DNA from: Diphasiastrum complanatum
Taxonomy: Eukaryota; Streptophyta; Lycopodiopsida; Lycopodiales; Lycopodiaceae
Direction of reading: 5' to 3'
Length of the DNA: 64,000 nucleotides
Assembly: GCA_029204225.1 (NCBI GenBank)
Contig: MU832055.1
Span: 25,687-89,686, forward strand
The notes below the pieces were generated by a model. That model worked only from the letters and a program-made list of their open reading frames with translations, was not told the origin of the DNA and searched no databases. Shown piece by piece: positions 43,027-54,379 of the stretch; the stretch's first letter is position 1; each line of letters begins with the position of its first letter. Made by a program: the position numbers and the translations under genes.

Positions 43027-45879
43027 TTTTTGCTCTCATTCATTGTTCTATTCATCTTAAGAAGCTTTATGATGAAAGATCCTTCATGGACATCATTCTC
43101 TATTGGAGTCTCAAAAGTTCCTTGTTTGTAGCTGGATTTTTTAGACACTTCTAAAAGCATTCATTCATCTAGCAAGAGAGTTGTAGATAGATCAAGCTAA
43201 ATTTGAGGAGTGTGAAGAATTGCCAAAAATTGGCAAATCTAGCTTGATCAAAAACCATGTAGAATAGTGTAAATTGTGTACACAAGTGGGTCTCGCACAT
43301 GTGAGGCCATGATGCCACATGGGAAACCCATCCTAATGTATGTTAGGTCAAGTCAAGAGAGTTGGTCATGTCTATTTGGTGGTCATCCCTACTTTATAGG
43401 ACCTACACCTAAGTTTAAGGTGAAAATTTGACCAACTAGCTATCTAACAAGCATAACTCTAGGATCTAGGCTAGGGTTTCATTTTAGGGCAAGAAGGGTG
43501 AGTTGACTTTCTTATTATATGCTGGAAATCCACCTAACTTCAAGAAGGAAGTCGAATTTGCTATGTATTCCAAGCTCCCATAGTGAGAAGATAGAAAATT
43601 TTTGGAGCTCATTGGCAATCTCAAGCTAGTTCACTATGTACATTGAGTTTTGTGATCCAAATGAAACCAAATCAATTTCTACTTGTTTTTCAGGTTGAAG
43701 TCCGTACTACAGCCTGTAGTACACACGTGTGGGCTCGGATTTCAATGTTTATCAATGCTTTTGATTGTTAATGCTTGTTTGTCAAATTGCCAATCTAGAT
43801 CAACTTTTTTGTGTCTAGTTTTTTGATAGATTGTTAAGCAAGCATCCAATCACTCTTGTGGATCTTTTGTAGATCCATTTATGGTCCTAAAGTACAGTAC
43901 TTTCACACCCAGAAGTACAAATATCTGATCTGACGGCATGACATCAACAGATACATTTTAGGTCATGGCTAATCTGCCACTCTTGTATTTCCCTGATTAG
44001 TTGTAGATGCTTAATCACTCTAATCTTAGATTTACATAGAGCAACTATACTTACTGGATGTTACTTGACATATAGATCAACAGAGCACACATACAATGTA
44101 ATATAGTAGTTTTATGCTAGTAAGCAATCAAGACGAAATATAGAATACATGTCCGCCTACGTGCGAAGACAATTCTGTCTAGGATCTGTAGATCCAACTG
44201 TCTGCTGGTAAAGCGAGACGATTGCTCGTGAGAGAATTGTGTTTCTCCCACACCAGCGCACTGCGTGGATTTGCATGCAGTGCTTGAAGAAATCAGAGAG
44301 AAAGATCAAAATAGATGATTTTCTTGCTGTGTCTGATCTCAAATGCAAATGCGTCTGATGTTTATTCGTGTGTCTAACTAAGTTTCCTTGTTCATTTGAG
44401 TTCCAGACCTTGGTTGAAACTATGTTAAATGCTGCATTAATTTTATAAATGTATATCAGCAGTGTTTGACTACACTCTGGAGGACTGTAGGAGTGATTCA
44501 GCTAGCAGTGTCCAGCAATCGCATCTGAACTCCATCCGAGTGAAAAGAGAGAGTCGTGGTTCCTTCGCGAAAGCTTTACGACTACGATCCTGATTCTCAT
44601 TCTCAACATGTATGGAGTGCCTCAATCATGCCACGATTGATATATTCAAATATAGCTCCTGGTTGAAAATTGTTTCTTAATTTGTGACTTGAGACCTTTC
44701 TATGTCTTTGTAGCTTCAATAAACATGGCAATCACCAAAGATGAGCCATTTTCCAAGTTAAGTGATACAAACTGAAGTTAAAGTCTTTTCAAATAATTAT
44801 AAAATTAATGGCTTAATGCAAGAATCCTTAAAAGCAAAACATGTACATCATCACTATCATACTTATTAGATTTATGTAGTTTCTCACCCACCATAAAATT
44901 CTTCTTTTTCTTCTTGAGGGGACTAGGATTGTGTGATGATGATGAAGGTGATGATGCATATGAGTTGCTCAATGAAGAACTTAAGGGAAAATGATGTCAT
45001 CTACGATGTTCATGACAAGATTTATCCCTTGTGATAATCAAAAGATTGAAATTTTGAAATGTTATTAAGTGGGTTATTCTGAATTTCTTTGAGCATACAT
45101 GTGTGATCCGGAGGGAGAGATGAATGCTGTAATATAGCTACCGAATTCTTGGATACTATGAGTCTTTTCATAATTTGTGCGCATAATTATTGAAAGTAAA
45201 ATGATGTTGCAAAATCCGTTTCTTGTTGTCTTTGTGCTCCAAGATACAACCATTGCACAGCTCGTTGATCATGCACATAAAAATGATAAGAGAGGCACCC
45301 CCCTCCACCTTTGAAGCAAATATCAGTTACATGCACTAGCACTAGCATGAGTAGCCAATCTTGAGACTAAGGTCTCACATTTATCTTGACTTTAAATATT
45401 AAACTGCAATGTTTATTTTGAGACTAAGGAATTGCATTCATCTTGAACGGAGATGCAATTGCAATATAATGTCCTGCAAATACACATGGACATGGCGAAA
45501 GACCATCAAATCAAAAGTATACAATCATTGCATGCAATCTCATTGGAGTCTTCATAACTTTGACATATGTAATTTGTTTTCCTTTGAATTTGCTAAGCAT
45601 GTACACCATACTTGAACAAGTATATATGTGCTTCATATTATGGATCTATAGACGACACAATTGTACTTTCAACACAAAATGGCACAACTATGGAATCTTG
45701 CAATATTTCTGATGTATCTCGATCACAAATCCAGCACCGACAAGCAAAATCTTGGTGTATCCAAGTTAAGAGATACACAATACGATAGTATCGTGCTTGT
45801 TGATGTACACATATGAAGGGGCTAAAAATCATCCAAGTATCTAAAAAATCTTACTCGCAATAAGCTTGCCATAGTGCAT
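43025..45879. other. Unassigned intergenic sequence
   Basis: 2.9 kb of AT-rich DNA. Open frames are below 70 codons and carry no motif. No LTR boundaries, tandem repeats or splice-flanked exons recognised. Confidence 0.4.
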
Positions 45880-47140
45880 GCCTTAAAGAAATGAAGGCAC
45901 TATTTGGATGGTTGAAAATTGGCATCAAGGGTGATCATAATAGTTTGAAGCATTTCTTTCGTCAAAAACAATATAACGATAAACAAAATAGGCGGCTATC
46001 GTAAGTGCAAGAATATGGTTTCAACATTGATTGTCTCAAAGGAAATAAATTGCATGTGTCAATGCTCTTTCCAAAATATGGCCACTTGAAATGGGAGTCA
46101 ATGAGAACTTTGGATGATTATGTGACTAGCATGATAGAGAATGAAAATGCATGTATGCTTCAAGCTTATCCTCCAGAGGAGAGGAATACGTGGGCTAGTA
46201 TGATGGAGAGTAGATTGTTTTCGATAAAAAAAACCATAAGATTGATTGCATTTCTAGTCTACAAACAAAGTATATGGAGGACTCTACGCTCCAAAGGATA
46301 TGGAAGGATTAACAGAATCCAAACTATTTGGATCATTTGTGTGACCAATATTATGGAGCTATTGTGTTGTACAATGATGACACAATAATTCTTTGCCTTT
46401 TCCAAGTATATTTCTTATGTATTGCATAAACTTTGTTCATGCCCTAGTGTAGGGCACTATGGTACAACATTGAAGACATGTGAAAAGGTATAGAGGTATG
46501 TTCAATTGAGAAGGATTGAAGAAAAATGTTAGATTGAATGTGAAGAGTGCAAATCATGTTGGGTATGTAAGGTGGAGAATGTCAACCATCCAAGATTATT
46601 GCCTCCTTTGCCCATCCCTACAAAGTGTTGGGAAAGTGTAAGCATGGATGTATTCTTTCTTCGCTAGTGAAACAATGTAGTTAAATTGAAATATACACAA
46701 TTGATTACTAAGTGTGCACAATTTATACCTTATAATACCACTAATGCATGAGCTCAAATAGCCCAATGATTTTTTAATAACTTAACATGAGCTACGGAAA
46801 AACTTGCAGAGTACATTAATTATTGGAGTGCTGATCACCAAACAAATGAGTTGATATGCAAAGTGCTACCCATTGATGTCTACATGTATAACTTCCTTCT
46901 TTGCACTCTATGGTCATGAACCACTTCAATGAATGAGTATGTCTCTGAGGGAAAGTAATATGCTAACAAACAATACTCATTTCATGAGTTTGAAACATGA
47001 AAATATGTTTCTAAAGTTGAAACCTTTGAAGTATACTAAACCTGATAGGACTTGTGAAGTGAAAGTTGGCTTCATGCATCAAGGTGGACGATCCTAACTA
47101 TCATATGAATGTACCACCCACAGTGGAATGCAATAGGTTT
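45880..47140 (+). pseudogene. Decayed Ty3/gypsy RNase H-integrase relic
   Basis: RNase H end: GDHNSLKHFFRQKQYNDKQN (45,935-45,995), then VQEYGFNIDCLKGNKLHVS. Spacer: 46,100-46,390. Integrase: CEECKSCWVCK (46,538-46,570), then HPRLLPPLPIPTKCWESVSM and DVF (46,585-46,655), equivalent to the first catalytic D. Later traces include AEYINYWSADHQT at about 46,810. Many stops and no LTR. Not obviously of the A, B/C or E family. Confidence 0.65.
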
Positions 47141-49128
47141 TTTGCATTAGTCTAATGAATGAATGTGTGGAGATGTTTTTGCATCATTTATTCTACTTCT
47201 GTTTTATAAAAAGGGAAAGCTTATTCTACCATTGATTAAGCATTGAAAAATGGAATAGAACTAAGAGAGAATAGAATCAAGTGGAAAACATGAAAGAAGG
47301 TGATAAACTCGTGGATAGGTGATAGTTTCTTGAGCAACAACCACATTTGTTGAGAAGAATGTGTGGAAATTTCCTTATGGTAAATTTGAAGGTATGTTTG
47401 AATTTCAAACTCCACAGTATAATATCATGAATTGTTTGATAAGAGTATTTGACAACAATTACTCTCGAGTCCATTTAAGGCCAAAATGCGTAAGTACGAG
47501 GGTGCCATCTATCAAGATCTAGTACATAGTTAGCATGAGATGGAGACTGCTGAATGGACGCAATGTAAAATGATAGGGAGAGTACATTTAGTGTTGGCAT
47601 CCAAAGTTTCTTTGGTCCCAAGTTCAAGCCCCCTTGGAAACCAAGATGCATTTCAGAAAAGACGAAAAGTTATGTTGGTTAGGTTTTCAAATTTTTGAAA
47701 TAGTTATGTATAAAAATGAGTGAGTTGGGAAAAGTAGACATCTCTTGGCTCTTTTCTAATAGAATGTGAATTTTCCTTGCCCGTACGGCCCTTGAGCCCA
47801 AGGCTTTTCTTGATGCATGTGGTGCCTACAATCATAGGAAAGTCTATGCCAACTCTAAAGTTGTGCACAAATTCACAAATTCACAATCATATCTAAAACC
47901 TAACTCAATGAAGTTATTATAAGTTTATTTTAATTAGGTGCATGACATTACCTTAAATTGATTTCTTTTCACTAATCTTTCATTTCTTTGAGACCCTTCA
48001 AACTATCTATCTTGACAAAGTAGATAGTGCATTTATTGTAAATACTTTGTACGATTAGGGTCTTACTCAATTTAAACACTTCCCATCGTGCTTTATTTTT
48101 TGGAGTTTCGTTATAATTTGACTAAGCATGCTCCTTGTCTTTTATTCTTTGTCCTATAATCATCATCAAGCACTTCATTTTGTCCATCTCTCTGCATGAT
48201 ACATTTCTTTTACCTCCAATAAATAGGTGCACAACCATCCCCTTCCCAAGCCATTACCTACTACTTCGATTTAAGCCTAATACAGTGATGCAAGCATTAT
48301 CTAAAGTCATCTATCTGCACTCACGTTTTTTCACTGACCTACATGTTCATATTGATAATTCTTCGAGTCACATACATGCACATGTACTATAACATCCCTT
48401 GTTAATTAAAGAGCCTTTAGATTTATGACGTCATGTTCTTATCCAAAATCTAATACAAAAGTTTGAGTGATATCTATAAATGTATTTCTGGGTGAAAAGC
48501 TTGAAGCTTTTTAACTGGTGATATTCGGTTTGGTGAGCATTCAAATATGTCTTTGGTCAAGAAATCGTGAAGCAAGAATTTGGCCTTACAAGATAGATTG
48601 CAGGCATTCGCATTGTTTGATGCGAAGCCAACCCTACAACATAAAGATCTGAATATCCCATTTGTTAATCGCACATAAGTGACCGTGTTTTATGCTAGGA
48701 CGAAAGTTACCTGTCTTTTTCACCAGGGAGTAGGAAAGATAACGTGCTACTCTTGGTGCCTATATGGAAACTCACAAGAAGGCAACTGCAATCGCACATG
48801 TACTAATGTAGACACAGCTAGCCTAGAAAAGTAGACGGCAGAACTAAGCATTGATGAGCTCTTAATACAATGATCAATCATTCTGACAACACCAATAATG
48901 AGGCATTCTTGTTGGCATGAACTTAACATGCACTTGGAGATGAGAAACAACCATTAGCAATGCATTCATTCTCATAGATGCCAGCATTTCAAGGTTGCCG
49001 GAGTCATTAGTTGAACTAGCACTTACATATGCTTTTTGAGTGGACGACAATAGTCTAAGTAAGATTCAAGTACTATTCAAAAAAAATTTGTATAAACTGA
49101 AAACTGGCATGAGAAGTTACCAGCTCAA
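47141..49128. other. Unassigned sequence and PHD-gene 3' side
   Basis: No transposon or gene motif recognised. The right end must include the 3' UTR of the minus-strand PHD-finger gene. A donor-like GGTAACTT lies just after its stop codon (49,120-49,113), compatible with a 3' UTR intron. Confidence 0.4.
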
Positions 49129-49824
49129 TCATGCAGCCTTACAAGAAGGGCAAAGCAAATCTTGGTCATTCACACCACAGGAAGCTACCTCCACACAACC
49201 AACATGAAATTCCCTCTCACACCAGTTACACACACAAAGCTTGTCCCAATCTACAGTCATCTTGCAGAAACAGCAACCTTCTATATTCCAGCCAACCAAA
49301 TGCGGAGTCTCAATTAGTAATGCCTGTTCTGAAGCACTAATAGGAACAACAGAGTCAGCCTCATTCCTGCAGACAGGTTCTTCATTTAACTTCAATTCTA
49401 ATAAAGAGGACTGGTTCACCCTAGGATCACCCTCCATTAGACTTGCAGCTTCGGTCTCTTCTTTGTATGAGATTTTACCAGCATCTTCTGGCTTCCTGAT
49501 GCCTTGGTTCACTTTCCTAAACAATCCCTTCTTGTTTTGAAGATGTTTGGTAAAACTCGGCTGCAGGCTTTGGAGGACCATATCATCCGACGATGTGGAC
49601 GCATTCTGAGCACTAGCTTCGCATCCATCACTTTTAACATTGGCGACAATTGGCTGGTCAGAATGGATCAAACCAATAGAGTGGACAGTTGAAAATATGG
49701 GGAGGTCTTTTACTTCAGAAACCAGATATTGCGATGCTTCTTTGAATGAGGGCCACAACTTTCCATCTGGGCTAAAACATTCAAAATCAACGAGGATGTG
49801 GTCAAGGACATTACAATCAATATT
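49129..49824 (-). CDS. PHD-finger protein, last coding exon
   Basis: 231 codons open from acceptor GGCTAG| (49,825) to TGA 49,129-49,131. It begins NIDCNVLDHILVDFECFSPD. There is no ATG; the exon is internal-to-terminal, phase 0. Residues about 183-230 form a Cys4-His-Cys3 PHD finger: CCFC, CNWC, EREFHVGC, then CPSC four residues before the end. PHD fingers usually read histone tails; the target is unknown here. The central 130 residues are Ser/Glu-rich and probably disordered. No stops, base composition unlike nearby transposons: a host gene. Upstream exons should lie to the right but were not identified; the next DNA holds a MITE and a LINE, so they may be far away. Confidence 0.75.
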   Translation of the reverse strand, partial: NIDCNVLDHILVDFECFSPDGKLWPSFKEASQYLVSEVKDLPIFSTVHSIGLIHSDQPIVANVKSDGCEASAQNASTSSDDMVLQSLQPSFTKHLQNKKGLFRKVNQGIRKPEDAGKISYKEETEAASLMEGDPRVNQSSLLELKLNEEPVCRNEADSVVPISASEQALLIETPHLVGWNIEGCCFCKMTVDWDKLCVCNWCEREFHVGCVEVASCGVNDQDLLCPSCKAA

Positions 49825-50390
49825 CTAGCCTCATAACACAATGAAAGAAGCATGTGAAATACTATGAAAACTAACTTGGCTTCTCGTAAATAAAAGTTTG
49901 TGAGTTTGCACAAGGGAGCTGGCGTGTGCCAAAAAGGTCATTTACATACACTGTTACACAAATTAGCATAAATTGAATAGAAAACAATGGAAATTCAAGA
50001 AACCAGAAAGAAACTTCAAGAGCCTCCATAAACTTGCCATAAATGATTCAAAAAAGTATCAGATTAGCATTAAATACATCAGAATCATAGTCTATCAATA
50101 GAACAAGCCTTATACTACGGTTTGACAACATTCATGTGAAATCAATGGCAAGTGAACCGATACATCCCATGAAAGTTCTGAAGGAGAAGCTTCAAACCCC
50201 ACTAAAACTAAAAAATAGACAAATTTAGTAAGACCCTAGCTGTTTGGGTCCAAGTAACTTAGTATAATTGGGGGTCTCTCGGCCCATTAACTGAATTGAC
50301 TCTTAAGAACTAATTTAGGAGTGTTGCTGATTATAGGAAGTACATGACACCTAATTGAAGGAGAGATGACTTTCAATGTCATAGTAGTAG
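49825..50390. other. Probable intron of PHD-finger gene
   Basis: Sequence 5' of the PHD exon on the minus strand, with a pyrimidine-rich acceptor (CTTCTTTCATTGTGTTATGAGGCTAG overlapping 49,850-49,825). No further exon recognised before the MITE at 50,399. Confidence 0.45.
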
Positions 50391-50797
50391 ATCCTAATCA
50401 AAGTTTCTTTGAAACACATTTCAAACACAGAAACGCGTTTGAGACGTCCCGTTCAAAACAGGCCCGTTTCGAAACAGGAACTAGACGTTCGAAACGACTG
50501 GGAAGAAAATCGAGATTTTTTTCCTTTTCCACATGGTCCCAAGAGGTGACAAAGAGAGAGCTTTTGTGCGATAGAAAGAAGAAAGAAGAAAGAAGAAAGC
50601 TTTATTAATGTCTTTTCCGTGCCAAAAGGCATATAAGATTGAAGAGGTAGTACAACAGAGTAAATGGAACTCGGACGGGACAATGTTGTCAACAGAAAAC
50701 TAGACTAAAACTAAAACGTAAAACGTAAATCGCTATGTAAAGAAAGCTCATCTCTCACGCAGGAGAGGAAATAAATGGCCGTTGCTCAAAACATCTC

Positions 50798-51812
50798 TCA
50801 CGTAGGAGAGGGAGAAGAATCTGAAATTTTCAGTTCTGCAATTTTAACCAAGACTGGGCGTCCATCTCGAAAGAGAGTCCGGAAACCATTGGCCTTAGCA
50901 TCTGCGATGATTTTCTTTCTCTCAGTCCATTGAATGGGCGTCAAGTCTTCATCCATACAAATAGTAGACCCCTTCAGGCAGCCTCTTTTACGCAAAACCT
51001 TTTGACGAAGCAAAGCATCCTTGAATCGCAGAAACATTGTGGTGGGTTGGAGCTTACCCACCCAAGCAGCAGATATGACATCCTCTTTGAGACCAAAGGT
51101 GGAATGAATAAAAGCATTTGCCTCAGCCACAAGGTCCTTACCCACAAAAGAAGCTCCCCTAACCCTGACATTGAGGGCCTTGAGATCTCGTTTTTTATGT
51201 TCTTGAATAGCTTCAGAAATAACCTGCTTAGAACCCTTGAGCACGTCGGCCCAAGAACTCTTCGATTGCTGAAGTTGCTGCTCCAAGGAGTGAACTCGTT
51301 CTTGCAGCTACTTTGACTTGTCTTCTGAATCTGCATTGCCGCTTCCTTCTTCTTCCCCTTCATCTGATTCCAGTTCATTCTTGAGGTAAGTAACATCAAC
51401 CTCAAGAATGCCAACTTTGCCCACTAGGGCTAAGACCGTGTTCTCCAGAGTGGAGATTTGGAATGCTTGTTTCTTGATGATCGCAAGCAAGGATGCATTG
51501 TCCTCATGAAGAGAATCAATGATACGGGGGAAACCAGATAAAAATTCAGCTGAAAGAGACGAAGACAATGGGGGGGATGAAGATAAAGGGGTGAAAGAGG
51601 GAGAGGAGGAAGAAAGAGTAGAGGGGGGTAGTGGCAGTAGCAGAAGAGGTGGAGCTTGCGAGAGTGGAGGGTAGGGGCGAGGGAGAGGAAGCAGGAGAGG
51701 GGGGGGGCAAGGTAAAGGGATCTGGAGCTGTAGTAGGGATGGCTGAGAAGACAAAGGGAGAAGGGGGAGAGGTTTTCTTCCCCTTCCGATTCACAGATTG
51801 CCAATCAGCCAT
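50798..51812 (-). pseudogene. LINE ORF1-like protein relic, copy 3
   Basis: Best preserved copy. It starts at ATG 51,812 (MADWQSVNRKGKKTSPPSPF), then a long Pro/Ser/Leu-rich segment. One frameshift (about 51,550-51,700) is followed by a coiled coil (FLSGFPRIIDSLHEDNASLL and following) and an acidic patch (ESDEGEEEGSG). TAG at 51,308 interrupts before SWADVLKG. After that come the RRM-like core (LKALNVRVRGASFVGKDLV, TTMFLRFKDALLRQKVL) and C-terminal domain (LKGSTICMDEDLTPIQWTER, TLFRDGRPVLVKI). About 338 codons, the usual size of an L1-like ORF1. Two lesions only, so the youngest copy here. Confidence 0.75.
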
Positions 51813-51879
51813 AGTACCACAGCTAGATACAGGATTAATGAGGGAAAAGGGGTAGAGGAAAGGCAAAAGGACAGGCAAA

Positions 51880-52270
51880 AGGAAGGGTAGGGATAGGGAC
51901 AGATAGCGAGGGGGCAGCAGCAGCGGGTCAGGAGGCAAAAGGGAGGGCAGGGCCAGGGACAGGTACAGGTAGCGAGGAGATGGGCAGATAGCGAGGGAGA
52001 CAGGTAGCGATGGTAGGAGGGAGGGAGAGGGAGATGGGTAGGCAATGGGACAGGTAGCGATGGCAGGAGGGGGCAGATAGCGATGGCAGGTAGTGATGGC
52101 AGATGGGAGGGACAGGCATGGCAGGTCAGGTAACGATGGGAGGGAAGCTATGTCAGGGTAGCGATGGAGGGCCAGTGATGGCAGGGTAGCGATGGAGGGC
52201 CAGCGGCAGTAGAGCAGCGAGCAGCAGCAGCAAGGCATCAGCAGCAGGGCGTCATCGCTGTAGGGAGCCA
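51880..52270 (-). repeat. GTAGCGATGG-type tandem repeats in LINE 5' region
   Basis: About 15 imperfect copies of (G/A)TAGCGA(T/G)GG over 390 bp, irregularly spaced. In minus-strand orientation they give CCATCGCTACC units and an open frame with Leu/Pro/Ser-rich product (52,271-51,546). Comparable repeat-built leaders occur in element C and at 18.4-18.7 kb. Confidence 0.7.
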
Positions 52271-52312
52271 TAGCAGGAGGGAGGAGGGAGGGAGGAGAAG
52301 GCGCGCTGCTGC

Positions 52313-52316
<4 letters not shown>

Positions 52317-52372
<56 letters not shown>

Positions 52373-52409
52373 CCGAACCACCAAATGACTATTGGATGAG
52401 AAGAGCCCA

Positions 52410-52460
<51 letters not shown>
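52317..52460. repeat. Two (GA)n tracts at 5' edge of half-LINE copy 2
   Basis: (GA)26 at 52,317-52,369 and (GA)25 at 52,412-52,460, separated by 42 bp of unique sequence. They lie between the LINE 5' end and the right arm of the MITE. Confidence 0.95.
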
Positions 52461-52463
<3 letters not shown>

Positions 52464-52667
52464 GATTCTCTAGAGCATTCTCATGAAATTGGATGTATCT
52501 ACTTGGTACTAGTCTTTCTATGACATGTCTAAACCCCAAAAACTCATAAAAACACATTTTCAAGAAAAAAAAACTAAAAAAGTTTCCCGTTTTGAACCTG
52601 AACCTCCCTTTTCAAAGGCATTATCGAAACGACGTACGAAACGAACTCATGAAACATTGATCCTAAT

Positions 52668-53419
52668 TGGATGAACTATCCAAACTACTGTCGATATTAC
52701 AATTGACAAAACCTACATCCAAAAGTTTTGCCCTTATAATCTTTGAAAGACAAGAAGTGAAGAGATTGATAATGCACAACATCGTATATCAAGGCCTTCA
52801 ATTCTACAAGGGTTAACAGAACGTAAGTTGAACTGCTGCACCGAAACTCTGTTCCAGGACCCCACATTCCAAAACCCCGGAATGTTGTAAAAAAAAGAAA
52901 GACTGAAATTTTTTAAGTAAGGCAAGGCCCATGAAGCCTCATTTCCAGCGCACTTCAAGAGGAGACAAGGAGCTTGTGTGTGAGCACTCTATGTGAAGGC
53001 AATGATGCCTGGAAGGTGATTGTAGCACATAGAAGAGGGCAAAAGTGAGTGTGTGGAGATTTGTAAGCAAAACAACTTCTTGAAGCTTTTTTTCAATAGT
53101 CATGAGTGATTCATGTTGCTGGGATTGGCTATAGGGTTGCCAAGGAGAGAGTGGTTGCATGTTCTAAAGCTTCTTTTTGCATAGGTGGTTACAGCTTAGG
53201 TTCATGGGGGTTAGTGATTTAGGGTAGGTCTTAGGCATCCATTGGCATTATGCCCCATGCATGGCAGTTCCTGCAGTTGAGTGAGAATGCCAACTGAGCA
53301 CATATGGAGGACATATGGAGGACTAGCAACGATTGGGCCCAGGCCACAGATTGGTGTGCAGCTAGGTTCTATTGGCATAGGATTAGGGGCCTGGCAATAG
53401 TGGAGCACCTTCTAGCACA
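52668..53419. other. Unassigned sequence
   Basis: No gene recognised. At 53,290-53,385 a roughly 80-bp stretch (GAGCACATATGGAGG ... GCAGCTAGGTTCT) is repeated at 53,905-53,980 with divergence. Confidence 0.4.
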
Positions 53420-53960
53420 AGGCCATCATGGCCTATTTCATCATCAGAAGGCCCATCACGGCCTCCATCAGCAGCAATAGCAGCAGGGCCATCAGTGGCA
53501 GGGCCATCCAGAACTTCATTGGCAAAGGCAGGCCCATCAGAACCACCATCAACAAGGCCATCATCTACAAGAGAGGCTTTTCCATCAGTGGAGTCAATTG
53601 GAGGAGGCTAGTGGCCTAGGTTCAGCAGAGGCAGCGGTTCCTATTGCGGCTATGGAGGTGTTGGGGAGAGACCACAAGGTGGAGCACACTCCTGGAGTCA
53701 GCAGACCACGACCACATGAAAGGGCAGGTGGATATCAACTGAGCACCATGCCTACAGGGTGCAACGGGCGCACCATGAGGCAACCACTAGACTTACATGC
53801 CAGTTGAGGTGCTACCTTTTGTAGCACGATGACAAGGATCAAAGCACACTTGCGTGGTTTGACCAAGCCAGATGGGCGGAACATGGGCACATCCTACACC
53901 TAAGCGAGAGCGCCTACCGAGCACATAAGGAGGAGCAGCAGCGATTGGGACCAGGGTACC
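53420..53960 (+). pseudogene. hAT transposase relic 1: GPS-rich and BED segment
   Basis: Plus-strand frame rich in GPS/PS units (SSEGPSRPPSAAIAAGPSVA) from nine or so GCCATCA DNA repeats, then at 53,800-53,880 FCSTMTRIKAHLRGLTKPDG, the R-I-K-A-H-L-R-G core of a BED zinc finger used by plant hAT transposases to bind DNA. The Cys pair that should precede is not intact. Stops and frame changes throughout. Confidence 0.55.
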
Positions 53961-54379
53961 AATTGGTCGGCAGCTAGGTTCTCATAATGAAAGTAATGGT
54001 TTAAATTCGAAATTAGAGAAAGAAGATTGTGAATGATCTTAAGAAAAAATTGTTCTGAAGTTTTCTAAAAGATTTACCTTTTTATCTTCCTCCTCCTCAT
54101 TATATGAAAACATTCTATAGGTATTTGGTTGTAAACCCATCCTTAGGGCATCCTAGAAACTATTATTTAAAGAAGAGGAGAGTTTAAAAGATAACTTACT
54201 GAACACATACACTTGACTTGTCTTGTTCTATTGTTTCTGTTATTCATGCTATTATAATATGAGTTTTGATAATTGGCAAGGAAGCGATTCCTCTATCGTT
54301 CATTTTCCGCACTTGTGAATGATAATAAGTTGTGTTTATGGTAGTATTGAATTAGTTTTGTTATTACATTAACTATCAT

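Larger units (their letters stand above)
50573..52369 (-). mobile_element. Half-LINE copy 2 (ORF1-only, long 5' region)
   Basis: Minus strand: (TC)n at 52,369-52,317, a repetitive 5' region (52,310-51,813), ORF1 (51,812-50,798), a 198-nt 3' UTR, the family 3' motif (50,637-50,600) and a TTCTTTC-type tail (50,599-50,573). There is no ORF2. Spacing from ORF1 stop to 3' motif equals that of copy 1 within 3 nt, although the two copies are clearly diverged. This supports an ORF1-only structure that existed before insertion. Confidence 0.78.
50399..52659. mobile_element. hAT-type MITE copy 2, split by a LINE
   Basis: Ends CAAAGTTTC and GAAACATTG, flanked by a perfect 8-bp duplication ATCCTAAT (50,391-50,398 and 52,660-52,667). 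Its arms (50,399 to about 50,540 and about 52,470-52,659) share TTTCGAAACG-type words and an A-run plus GTTTC block with the 481-bp copy at 15,977. The middle is a half-LINE on the minus strand, so MITE insertion preceded LINE insertion. Confidence 0.85.

Noticed and set aside
49129-49758. Start codon for the PHD protein at 49,758
   Set aside because: That codon is TTG; the frame continues upstream to a splice acceptor at 49,825, so this is an internal exon start and not an initiation site.
51546-52271. 241-codon frame as an independent gene
   Set aside because: Its upper part is built from GTAGCGATGG tandem repeats and its lower part is the N-terminus of LINE ORF1 before a frameshift; no separate domain.
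52317-52460. Twin (GA)n tracts as a target-site duplication of the half-LINE
   Set aside because: Both lie on the same side of the element and are separated by unique sequence, so they cannot be its two flanks.
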